A DNA stretch of 64,000 bases from Lewinella sp. W8 (GTDB lineage Bacteria > Bacteroidota > Bacteroidia > Chitinophagales > Saprospiraceae), in contig NZ_SNAQ03000018.1 of NCBI RefSeq assembly GCF_004375085.3, forward strand, positions 79,866 to 143,865, in the 5' to 3' direction. Below the pieces are notes generated by a model. It saw only the letters and a program-made list of their open reading frames with translations, searched no databases and was not told the DNA's origin. Positions within the stretch are counted from its first letter, which is position 1, and each line of letters begins with the position of its first letter. Below are positions 1 through 9,600 of the stretch, in pieces. Both the position numbers and the translations under genes were made by a program.

Positions 1-1647
1 GCGCCCTCCATGGCCTTCGGGCACGCGCTGTACCCCCGGCTGTTTGCCCGGGTAATGGCCGAAAATGCCCGTCCGCGCCCCTTTCGACTCTTCGGTGAAG
101 CGGAGGAAGAACCGCTGGTGATTCCTAACGAACCCTACACGCCGGTCATTAACCAGATAAGCCTGGATTATACCGCTTCCACCACCCTGAAACTGGGTCG
201 CCTTGACCAACGAGAAAATAACCCCACGGAGGACAACGCACTGTTTCGTCTTCATCCTTTCGGGCAGGAGACGGTCTACCAGAAGGGGCTACTGACTACT
301 CCCCATCTGTGTCCGCGGTTTGATGAAGATGGCTATTTATATATCGGCATCCGGGATCTACACCCCCCGCAGCAGCTGTCGCTTTTCTTTGATCTGGAGG
401 AAAGTGAGAAAAAATTCAGTCGGGGAGCACCGGACGTGAAGTGGCATTACCTCCACGGGGAAGAATGGCGGCCCTTCCCCGTACAACATATACTTTCTGA
501 CACCACGGTCAAGCTGTCCACGAGTGGCATTCTTCACCTCTATTGTTCCGAAGAAATGACCAGGGGCACCCACCTGCTGGGCCCGGACGTCCACTGGATC
601 CGAGCGTCGTCAGCGGGCAATCTTTCTACTGCGGGGCGGTGCCGGGCCATTCTCTCCAACGCCGTGGACGCCTCGTGGATTGACAACGGAGATGACCACC
701 ATTTGAAAACTCCACCCGCAGACCGGCCGCCCATCACCGAGCCGGTCGTGACCCTTGCGGGCATCAGTAAGGTAACCCAGCCAGCGGCCTTCTCAAAAGG
801 CATGCCGGCCGAGCAAAAATCTGCCTACTACGTCCGTAACAGCGAGCGGCTGAGGCACAAAAACCGGGGGGTGAACGTCTGGGATATCGAACGCCTCGTG
901 CTGGAATCCTTTCCCGACATCCAGCAGGTAAAATGCATCGGCAAGCACATGCACGAGGATATCCTCGGGGTCGGAGAGGTGCTGGTGGTGGTCATTCCCC
1001 GGATATCCGGCCCCAACCCCACGCCAAGGGTGGGATACCATATTCTTCAGGAAATTCAGGAGTACCTGAAGTCGCTGTCCTCGGTTTTTGCCGACATCCG
1101 CGTCATCAATCCGGTTTACGAACGGCTCAAGGTGAGTTGCCACGTAAAACTGACCAAAGAGAGTACCCTTCACCGAGGACGGGCGCTGAAGGAGGTGGAG
1201 GATGCGATAAAAAACTACGTCTGCCCGTGGTTAGGCGGAGGTTCCGTCAACCTTGGCGGGTCGGTAAGTAAGACCGAGATCCTTGCCATCATCAATGAAT
1301 GCCGACACATCCAGTATACTACTGGCTTTTCCATGGTGCTCATCTACGAAAAACAAGATGACTTCTACTCCCTGGAAGACACGGCGGTGGAGGATACCAA
1401 TGCAGAAATCCTTACGGCCAGCCGGCCGTGGAGTGTCTTGATTCCACTCGAAGAGCATCAGATCGAAATTCTCGAAACCGATGACCACCAGTTTGAGTCC
1501 ATCACGGCCATCGACCGGATGCGGCTAGAGGCCGACTTCATCATCCTGGAAGAAGGCGGCGAGGATATGGACCTTCCATCTCCCTCCGGTAGCGGCCAAG
1601 ACGGAGCCGCCGACTTTGACCTTCCCCCCTCCTGGTTAACCCCATAA
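1..1647 (+). CDS. eCIS baseplate J-like protein, 5' truncated
   Basis: The reading frame is open to the first base of the window, so the gene starts upstream and only its C-terminal ~548 codons are seen. The segment ERLRHKNRGVNVWDIERLV (about 838-900), then a glycine-containing loop and VINPVYERLKVSCHVKL (about 1100-1150), is the pattern I know from the C-terminal half of baseplate J/gp47-like proteins (Afp11/12 type) of contractile injection systems. Such proteins form wedges of the baseplate that joins sheath, tube and spike. The acidic, Ser/Gly-rich tail (last ~40 residues) is probably flexible. It is the first visible gene of a five-gene run: the next gene starts 9 bases after its stop. 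Family assignment is from motif recognition and context, not a search. Confidence 0.8.
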   Translation, partial: APSMAFGHALYPRLFARVMAENARPRPFRLFGEAEEEPLVIPNEPYTPVINQISLDYTASTTLKLGRLDQRENNPTEDNALFRLHPFGQETVYQKGLLTTPHLCPRFDEDGYLYIGIRDLHPPQQLSLFFDLEESEKKFSRGAPDVKWHYLHGEEWRPFPVQHILSDTTVKLSTSGILHLYCSEEMTRGTHLLGPDVHWIRASSAGNLSTAGRCRAILSNAVDASWIDNGDDHHLKTPPADRPPITEPVVTLAGISKVTQPAAFSKGMPAEQKSAYYVRNSERLRHKNRGVNVWDIERLVLESFPDIQQVKCIGKHMHEDILGVGEVLVVVIPRISGPNPTPRVGYHILQEIQEYLKSLSSVFADIRVINPVYERLKVSCHVKLTKESTLHRGRALKEVEDAIKNYVCPWLGGGSVNLGGSVSKTEILAIINECRHIQYTTGFSMVLIYEKQDDFYSLEDTAVEDTNAEILTASRPWSVLIPLEEHQIEILETDDHQFESITAIDRMRLEADFIILEEGGEDMDLPSPSGSGQDGAADFDLPPSWLTP

Positions 1648-1656
1648 TCTTTACCC

Positions 1657-2475
1657 ATGTTAATGAACCGAGCCTCCCTGAAAAGTCTATTCAGCAAAGG
1701 AAAATTTCCTTCCGAAAATCACTTTGCCCACCTAATTGACTCAACCGTCAATAAAATGGAGGATGGCATCGGAAAGTCAGCGGAGGAAGGCCTACAATTG
1801 TCGCCGCAAGGAGAAGCGGACCCGGTGCTGAGCATTTACGAGCGCATGGACGTCGAGCGGCCTTCCTGGCAACTCAAATTACTCCGGGACAACGATGCCC
1901 GGGGACTGAGCTTTGAAAAACTGGGGAAGGATGAGTTTAATCAGGAAACCTCTGCGAGCCGTTTGTTTCTCAGTAACGAAGGGAATATTGGCGTAAATAC
2001 CACCCAGCCCCTTAGTGACCTTCACGTAAACGGTACCCTGGGCCATAATGCGCGGATTGGCACGCTGGTAATGGGGGAGGTGGAAGGTGACGGAAAGTGG
2101 CACACCGTCATTGGCGGCCTTTCCGGGCCCCAGGCGTTTGAAGCGGTGGCCCGCATTGACGGCCCGACGGGAAAGGCCAAATATGCCTTTACGCACGCGA
2201 TTGCCCTTAGCACTTATGGCGGAAGACGATCACGGTGGAAAATCAAGCAGACCAGGGCCTACTACGGTTGGTTTTGGAACCGAATTGATTTCAAATGGGA
2301 CGGCGACACCTTTGCGTACGCCCTCAAGGTGAGAACCAGACAAAATTACGGCAAAGGAGAAGACGGCAGCTACAGCAAGATTCGCTTCCATCTTTCTTCC
2401 CTCTGGGACGACCGTTTGTTTTCTTCCCAGCATTTCACCCCCACGGCACCAACCGGGGAAAAAGAAAATGCCTAA
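1657..2475 (+). CDS. Tail-fibre/adhesin-like protein of the eCIS
   Basis: 272 residues. The N-terminal part (roughly 1-75) has the pattern 'LFSKGKFPSENHFAHLIDS ... GLQLSPQG', a short helical lead-in I associate with Bacteroidota CIS fibre proteins. It is followed by a collar-like motif GNIGVNTTQPLSDLHVNG (about residues 109-126), typical of trimeric phage tail fibres and endosialidase-like proteins. The C-terminal half (about 140-265) is rich in aromatic and basic residues (AYYGWFWNRIDFKW) and probably forms a beta-rich receptor-binding head (inference). The gene lies between two baseplate genes, 9 bases after the first and 3 before the next, so it is probably a structural, host-recognition part of the particle. 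An alternative start is Met3. Confidence 0.6.
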   Translation: MLMNRASLKSLFSKGKFPSENHFAHLIDSTVNKMEDGIGKSAEEGLQLSPQGEADPVLSIYERMDVERPSWQLKLLRDNDARGLSFEKLGKDEFNQETSASRLFLSNEGNIGVNTTQPLSDLHVNGTLGHNARIGTLVMGEVEGDGKWHTVIGGLSGPQAFEAVARIDGPTGKAKYAFTHAIALSTYGGRRSRWKIKQTRAYYGWFWNRIDFKWDGDTFAYALKVRTRQNYGKGEDGSYSKIRFHLSSLWDDRLFSSQHFTPTAPTGEKENA

Positions 2476-2478
2476 ACC

Positions 2479-5400
2479 ATGGAAGAGCACCAGTCGGTAA
2501 TTCGCAAGGAGGAACTTTCCCGTGGGCTCAATTATGATGACCTGCGGCTACGGGGCATTGCTCACGCCCAGCAACTGTCCGGGGCCACGTGGACGGACTA
2601 CAACGTCCATGATCCCGGCGTCACCCTGCTGGAATATCTCTGCTTTGCGTTAACGGACCTCAGCTACCGGGCGAATTTTGACATTCGGGACATCCTGTAC
2701 GCGAACGATGACCAGGGTAAACCCGACATCAATAACGCCTTCTTTCCGGCCCACGAGATTCTACCCACTACTCCCCTGACGCCCCACGATTACCGGCGTT
2801 TGCTCATCGATCAGGTCAAGGATATTCGCAACGCCTGGTTCGACCCCATTTTAAACCACCAACGAGAATACCGGGGACTGTTTAAAGTCCGGATTCAGTT
2901 AGCCGAAGACATTGACCGCACCCTTCCCAGGGAGAAAGTACTGGCTTCCGTCAGGGAACTGCTCATGGCCCACCGCAATCTGTGCGAGGACCTGGACGAC
3001 ATTGTCATTCTTAAAACCGAGCACATCCATTTTTCTGCCGTAATCGAGATCCAACCCGATGCTTTTGGGGAAATGGTCATTGCCCGGATTCTTCATACGG
3101 TGGAACAAAAACTGAATCCAGGTATCCGCTACTACACCAAGGAAGAGTTGCTGGCGGAAGGTCTGTCCATCAGCGAAATCTTTGATGGTCCCGAACCCGT
3201 GCACGGTTTCATAAAGCCCGAGAGCCTGAAGAAATTCCCGGACAACACCAACATTTCTGAACTCCGCGAAGAAATTTCCGCCGTAGAGGGCGTCAAATTG
3301 ATCAACGATCTGAAGGTATGGAAGGAAGGGCAAAGGATTACGGGGGATGAGATTGTCCCCGGCCAGGACGCAGCCCTTAGTCTGGACCCGTCGATGATTG
3401 AAGGTACTGGGCAGCTTGGCGAGCTTAAGTTGCTGCGCAACGGGGTTTCCGTATCCATCAATCCCCGCCAAACCCGGCAATTTTACAATAACCTTTCGGC
3501 CAAAGGGAAAAAGGGATTTCAACTGAAACTGAAGCTCGGTGAGCCCCCGGCAGTATCCCACAAAAAAGTCCGGGATCTGCGGTCATACTACTCGCTGCAA
3601 CGCCTCCTGCCCGCCGTCTACGGACTGGGAGCTTACGGACCACCCGCCACCGCCAACCGCAGTCATCGGGCGTACATTTCCCAGCTTAAGGGGTACCTGA
3701 TTTTTTTTGAACAACTAATGGCCAACTACCTGGCCCAACTGGCCAACGTTCGTCACCTGTTCTCCATCGCGGAAGAGAAGGACCCCGCCGGAAAAACGCA
3801 TGAACCCAGCTATTTCTATCAATTTCCGCATGATATTCCCGAAGGGATTAACCTGGTCAATACGACCGAAGAGAATCCGTCGCCGGAAGTAATTGAGGAG
3901 TTGATCCAGGAAGTTTTCGGAGCCTTTGACCCCGCCGACGAGCGACGAGGACGTTTTCTGGACCACCTGTTGGCCCGCTTTGGGGAAACCTACGCCGGAG
4001 ACTACCTGAAATTGCTCAACCACGAATCCCGCGAAGAGATCACCCACCAGTTGCTCAGGGGGAAAGCCGCATATCTCCGCCACTATTGCGAAATCAGCCG
4101 GTACCGAAGCCGGGGATTCAATTATCTGAAGGAGGCCTGGGAAAACGAAAACGTATCCGGACTCAAGAAGCGACTTGCCCTTCAGCTAAACCTGCACGAC
4201 TCCCTGCCCGGTAGTCAGACCCCGAAATACCAAAACCGTTTTCTGGGCAAGAACCGATACATTGACGATCTCCTGGGTTTCCGGGAGGAAAAGGCCGATG
4301 GTAAGCAAAGCCGCTCCAGGCTGTCCTTCGGTAAAATCATCCGCAAGGGGTGCCAGGCCAGCAATTACGACATTTCCGGCAGGGGAAAAAATATGCGACT
4401 CACCCTGAAGGAACAAAAGCTTCCCGGTGGGGGCAAGTCCCCTTTCGGTACGGATGGTGCGAACGCCGACAAAGCGGGCAAATCCCAATCTTCGGGCGCG
4501 GACGCAGGTGCCACGATCACCCGGGGCAGCAAAGACAACCTGGAGAAGGTCCGGGATAAGCTTCTGCGGCGATTCAATGACATTAACCTCCAGGGAGAAG
4601 GCTTCTTCCTGCTGGAAAACATCCTCCTCCGCCCCCGGGCCCGGCCCGGAAGCATGTTGGTCTTCGAAATGCCCCTACCCATTGAGTTGGGCCTGGAAAG
4701 CATTGAGTTGCGTACTCCGCACTTTACCACGGAGAAAGAACTCCAGGACCTTAGCAATGAACTGTTGTTACTGGGCGCTCAGGTAAAGAACTGGTCCTTG
4801 CTGGAAACGGATGAAGGATGGTCCATCGTCCTGTCAAAACATCAGTCTCCACGCCTACTCAGTGCTCCGATTCGCGTTGGCAGTACTCAGCGGGAAGGGT
4901 CCGAAAGTCCGGAGCAGGCACAAAAAATCCTGGACTTTCTTCACCAAACCGTAACGAATTTGCGGGACCACAATCCACCGGCCCTGCAGGAATACCTGAG
5001 GTTTGAGGGGGAGCGCCTTCCCGGACACTCCGTTAACTCCGATTTCTATTCCCTCCGTCTGAGTATGGTGGCCCCGAACTGGCCCGTGAAATTTCATGAG
5101 CGCGACTTTCAACAGCTCTTCCAGCAGGTGGTTGCCCGGAATATTCCCGCCCACCTCAGCGTCGACTACTACTGGTTATCCGTAACGGACATGCGGGAAT
5201 TCGAGGGTCACTTCAAGACCTGGTTGGAGGCGTTGAAAAACGAAGACGACCGGCAACACCAAGCTGCCTCCCTGCAACTTATCCGAATCCTTCGTGGCCA
5301 GCAGTCCGACCAATCCGAGGGAGAAAAATATCAGGGTTTTCCACGGTCGCTTCTGGAGCGCCTGACGCAGCGGTTTGGGTACGGATTTCTGCTCTCGGAG

Positions 5401-6624
5401 GATGACCTCGGCCTGTTCATCTGCAACCGCCCGCAGGTCGTCTACCTGCTCAAGGAAGAAGGTATTGATACCTGGCAAAAACTCCGCAGAACGTCCACGT
5501 CGGAGCTGGAGAAATTGCTGATCCGAAAAGGTGAGAAAATTGATCCGAAAGAAATTGCGGGGTGGAGACGGCAGGCGGCCCTGGCCCTGGATGGACAATG
5601 GTCAGACCTGCAGGAGTATCAGGAGCAGTTTATGGCCTCCGCCGAGTACGGTCCTTCCCCTCGTCGCCCGACGGCTAAGGTGGAGCGAAAGCTAAGGGAA
5701 TTGGCTAAATCCCCCGACGTATTGCTGGACCGAATCGAATCGTGGATCGCCCGGTATCCCTCTTCCAGAAGTTTACCCATCAACCTGCTTGATTTCCTTT
5801 GTGGAGCGGCGGGATACGGATTCATCATCCCCGAAAATGACCTCCAGATTCTCCCCGGCCTAACGGAACAACTCCGGGCGGGCCTTCAGGGCCAGGGCAT
5901 TACTACCCGCCTACTGCTAAGTGAGATGGACGAATCCAGATGGCAGAGCATTCTCAATCAGTTTCAAATTACGGAAGGCGCTCCCTCCTTCGAAGAAATT
6001 CACGCATACAGCACCCTGGCGGCCAACGGGCGCCGGGAAGACTGGGAACAACTTCTCCGGGTCCAGCGGGAAAATCATCCGGACCGGACTCACTCACCCC
6101 TGCAGGACAGACTATCCTATCACCTTGAGCGTCTGCGAAAGGGCACGTCGGAAGTAACCCTGGAGAAAACGATCCTCACCCGACTCAGGGATTGGCGGGC
6201 GACGGAAAGCTCCTGGCACATTACCCCGAAGCTGCTTGAGATACTGCTATCGGAGGGTACCGACACCATTGTGTTCCCCGTCGATGACCTGACCGTAGTT
6301 GAGGGAATCGGTGAAAAATATGCCGACGTATTGTGTTCGTCAGGGATCGAAGACCTTGAATCCCTCGGGGCCCAGCGGCCCGCTTCACTCTACAATCAGC
6401 TGCGGGACAAAAACCTGAGCGTTAACGTTCCACAGCTTACCTTCTGGATCGACCAGGCCCAGCTCGCTACGGACCACCAGTGGCAGTCGCTGATCGACCT
6501 GCAGAAACACGGTGAAACGGACCTGCTGCAATCGGCCCGGATTGAGACACCCCTAAGGAGGCGCATTCAAGCCTGGCTGGACGCAAACGCCAGCTCACAC
6601 TCCGCCAGATCAACCAGAAAATGA
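2479..6624 (+). CDS. Large eCIS baseplate protein with C-terminal HhH-like repeats
   Basis: 1381 residues. The N-terminus carries TWTDYNVHDPGVTLLEYLC (about residues 37-55), the hallmark of gp47/J-like putative baseplate assembly proteins of CIS loci. The middle (about 370-760) holds a long conserved-looking segment (YFYQFPHDIPEGINL and ENILLRPRARPGSM), interrupted at about 600-690 by a Gly/Ser/Lys-rich, likely disordered insert. The C-terminal ~400 residues contain three related modules at about 967-1050, 1112-1200 and 1266-1345. Each starts with an acidic 'xDL' strand, then a helix-hairpin-helix-like 'GIG/GLT...L...GI...L' and a helix containing 'W..L...Q'. The third, VVEGIGEKYADVLCSSGIED, is the clearest and resembles DUF4332/HhH folds. 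The stop overlaps the next gene's start (ATGA), so the two are probably translationally coupled. Confidence 0.75.
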   Translation: MEEHQSVIRKEELSRGLNYDDLRLRGIAHAQQLSGATWTDYNVHDPGVTLLEYLCFALTDLSYRANFDIRDILYANDDQGKPDINNAFFPAHEILPTTPLTPHDYRRLLIDQVKDIRNAWFDPILNHQREYRGLFKVRIQLAEDIDRTLPREKVLASVRELLMAHRNLCEDLDDIVILKTEHIHFSAVIEIQPDAFGEMVIARILHTVEQKLNPGIRYYTKEELLAEGLSISEIFDGPEPVHGFIKPESLKKFPDNTNISELREEISAVEGVKLINDLKVWKEGQRITGDEIVPGQDAALSLDPSMIEGTGQLGELKLLRNGVSVSINPRQTRQFYNNLSAKGKKGFQLKLKLGEPPAVSHKKVRDLRSYYSLQRLLPAVYGLGAYGPPATANRSHRAYISQLKGYLIFFEQLMANYLAQLANVRHLFSIAEEKDPAGKTHEPSYFYQFPHDIPEGINLVNTTEENPSPEVIEELIQEVFGAFDPADERRGRFLDHLLARFGETYAGDYLKLLNHESREEITHQLLRGKAAYLRHYCEISRYRSRGFNYLKEAWENENVSGLKKRLALQLNLHDSLPGSQTPKYQNRFLGKNRYIDDLLGFREEKADGKQSRSRLSFGKIIRKGCQASNYDISGRGKNMRLTLKEQKLPGGGKSPFGTDGANADKAGKSQSSGADAGATITRGSKDNLEKVRDKLLRRFNDINLQGEGFFLLENILLRPRARPGSMLVFEMPLPIELGLESIELRTPHFTTEKELQDLSNELLLLGAQVKNWSLLETDEGWSIVLSKHQSPRLLSAPIRVGSTQREGSESPEQAQKILDFLHQTVTNLRDHNPPALQEYLRFEGERLPGHSVNSDFYSLRLSMVAPNWPVKFHERDFQQLFQQVVARNIPAHLSVDYYWLSVTDMREFEGHFKTWLEALKNEDDRQHQAASLQLIRILRGQQSDQSEGEKYQGFPRSLLERLTQRFGYGFLLSEDDLGLFICNRPQVVYLLKEEGIDTWQKLRRTSTSELEKLLIRKGEKIDPKEIAGWRRQAALALDGQWSDLQEYQEQFMASAEYGPSPRRPTAKVERKLRELAKSPDVLLDRIESWIARYPSSRSLPINLLDFLCGAAGYGFIIPENDLQILPGLTEQLRAGLQGQGITTRLLLSEMDESRWQSILNQFQITEGAPSFEEIHAYSTLAANGRREDWEQLLRVQRENHPDRTHSPLQDRLSYHLERLRKGTSEVTLEKTILTRLRDWRATESSWHITPKLLEILLSEGTDTIVFPVDDLTVVEGIGEKYADVLCSSGIEDLESLGAQRPASLYNQLRDKNLSVNVPQLTFWIDQAQLATDHQWQSLIDLQKHGETDLLQSARIETPLRRRIQAWLDANASSHSARSTRK

Positions 6625-9600
6625 GCCGCACAAACATCATTGGGCGGCACCGGTTTCGCATCACGGTAACTTCCCCGCGGGAAGCAGATTTCATCTTTGA
6701 AACCATCAGCGACCTGTCGAAACGAAAACTTCCGGAGGCATTGGAACGGACTTTATCCAGGCATGACGTCCGGAATCAGGTAATTAAAATTGACCGGCTT
6801 AATCTCAACCTGGGCGAACTCCCCAAACAGGGGTTTGAGCAAGAACTCTTGAAGCGTTTATCGACGGCCCTCGACGAAGCACTTCAAAACAATGGTGCGC
6901 CCCAACCATCAAGGATTCAACCCATCCGACAGAGCGAAGAGGACCTGGTAATTCATTATTTACGTCACGGCTATTTCCCGTGGAGATACACCAGTGCCGA
7001 TGCTCGTGGGGTATCGGACATGCTGATCGACGTGCTGGAAAAAGCACCAAACTCCCTGAGGAGGAAGCTGAAAAAGATGTTGGGCGTGTCCAGCATAAGG
7101 AAACGGCTGGCCCAGCACTTCTCGCTGGAAAGCCTGCGTAAGCTTAAAGAAATAAGCTGGGGAGCGGGAAAAACCAGGGAACAGCTCATCTTGCACGAAT
7201 TAATCCTGGCCGGTAGAGCGGGAGGCCTGGGGGCGGTGCCCCCCCGAAACATGGAGGCGGGCTTTCTGGTAGCTGCCGCCGGTTCCACACCCCGGGAATC
7301 CGCACAAGCATCGTCCATCAGGTGGGCAGCCAGACTGATTAATGAGGTGGGAGACATTCTGGGTATTCCCCCCAGGCTGCTAAGTCAGCTCCTGTTGGAT
7401 GGTGCCCGGGAGGATGACATTTTAATTTCCAAAACTACCGCTCGGGCAATTCGCAGCATTTCTTCTTCGCCTGCCCCCGTTACCCCACCTGCGCATACGG
7501 GACGGGAAGAGACGAGGGCCGTCCTTCAATTTCTCCGCTCCGGAAGGGTACCAGCACCATTCAACTTGTCGGCATCCGGCATGGAAGGCCTGCTGAAAAA
7601 ACGGATGGAGAAGGGTGACGAAGTGGTGGTGAAGGCCCTGGAGAAAATTTTTCGTGACCTTTCCTTCAGGCAGCAATTACCGCGGCGGTTTTCCGGATCA
7701 ATGGTCACTTTTCTTTACCGGTGGTGGTGGAGGGACAATTGGGAAATTTTCCAAAAATATCGGGAAGACGTGACCTATCTGCTCTTCACCATTGATTCCG
7801 CTACCAAAACGAAAACGGATCTCCGTAACTGGGTACAGGCTAAGTTATCGGGAGCGGGAAACTGGCAACGCCCGGTACTGCCCGATCAACGGGCGATCGG
7901 CAACTTGCTGACGGATTGGGGCCAGGACTGTGGCATCCCGGTACCGGAAGTGATGATGCGAGCAAGGGCCGCCATTCAGGAGGCCAGGGCCTGGGAGAGC
8001 TCGCTCCCTACCCTCGTGGATACGCTGGAGAACGCAGCAGCGTCCACAACCTTTACCGACAGCCTTCCAAACCGGGTACTGTTTCTGTTGCGGCATTATC
8101 TCGACAATGGCTTTTTGCCCGCCACCGACGCGCAGCATGGCCTCCTTCGGTTGGAGGAGCAAATACTTCCCCTGCTTCATCAGCTCAACCCAGAACTTTT
8201 TTTATTACTCCTTGATCGACTGGTCGAAAGGAAAGCACGATCCCGATTGGCTAACGGCTTTTCGGCGGATTTCCTCGAAACCGTCCTGGTAGGCTTGATG
8301 CAACTGGCCTCCGGAGAAAGCTCCGCGGGGGAGGTGCTCGGGCAATCAGGATCGGTTGGCCCCGCAGCCCGTGACCATGACGCTGCTCCTCCGGAAGATT
8401 CACGGCACCTGCCCTCCGGGCCCATCTCCACTGACCAGGAGCCGGGGCCTTCTCCGGAGAAAGAAGAGACCGATCAGGAAACCAGAACTTCTTCAGCATC
8501 AACGGGGGCGTCCAAAATAGCGCGGGACGCGAGTACTCCGCCCGCAAAAGTTTCCGAAAGCGACCTTCCGCCAAATTCTGACCTTGAAGGAAAAGGATCT
8601 TCCCATGCGAACAGGGACGATTCCGGCACCTCGCCATCCGCAGAGCAGCGGCAGGAAGCGAGAAACGCCCCAACTTCCCCACCCGACCGGGCCTTGCCGA
8701 TTGCCGATAAAAATAGCGACTCCCCTACCTCGCCCACCCGCCAAACCACTGCTGACCTAACGGCAACGGCCGGTCGTGATCCTCTCCAACCTTCAAAAGA
8801 TTCTCCATTGGCCGGTTCCTCAGAAGGAGGTAGCACTGGTGACGTCCCGGTCTCCGCCCCCCGGAATGCCCCGGCTACTCCGCCCCCAAATTCCACCTGG
8901 GGAATTTTTTACCGTAGCCTACCCAATTTGTACCCGGAAGGAACCCGCTGGAAACCCACCCGGGAGAGCTATCTGAGGGACATGAAATTAATGATGCTCG
9001 GGGCGCTGGCAGACCCCGGCATGAAGCAGCCTTCCATGGGTAGTATTCTGTTACGGTGGGCCAGAGTCTTGAAGGATAATTACCGGCCCACAGCTCCAGA
9101 ATTTTCTGCCTACCTCCATTTCCTGGTCGGGCAGGATTCCCTTCCAACGCCCCTGCGGAATGCGGTCAGGGTAATGCAGGATATGGAGGAAAAAACCACG
9201 GCGGAAGTGGTCAGCCGAGCACCGGAAACGGCCGATCAACTCCCCCCCGATAAAAGCACCCAACGTGACGAAATGGTGGAAGAATGGGTTACCTGGATTC
9301 GGGGAGGGAGGACTTCTGATGGGAAACGCCCCTCGCTCAGCGACCTGCGAACAATCATCAAACTTCCGGATCAGGCGTGGAGACACTTCCTCGGGAGCAT
9401 CCAGGGAAAACAACTTCGGCTGGATCGGTTCCTGCAACTGCTTTCCGACGAGTTGTGGCAGGCCCTTCACCGGCGGCTCATTAACCATTACCTGCCCGGG
9501 CACCGAGGAGTCCTGGAGGCGCTGCGTGAGGCCATTCACGGTAGTAAGCTTTACCCGAATGAGAAAACGACCAACCAGCAATATAAGCGGTATACCCTGG

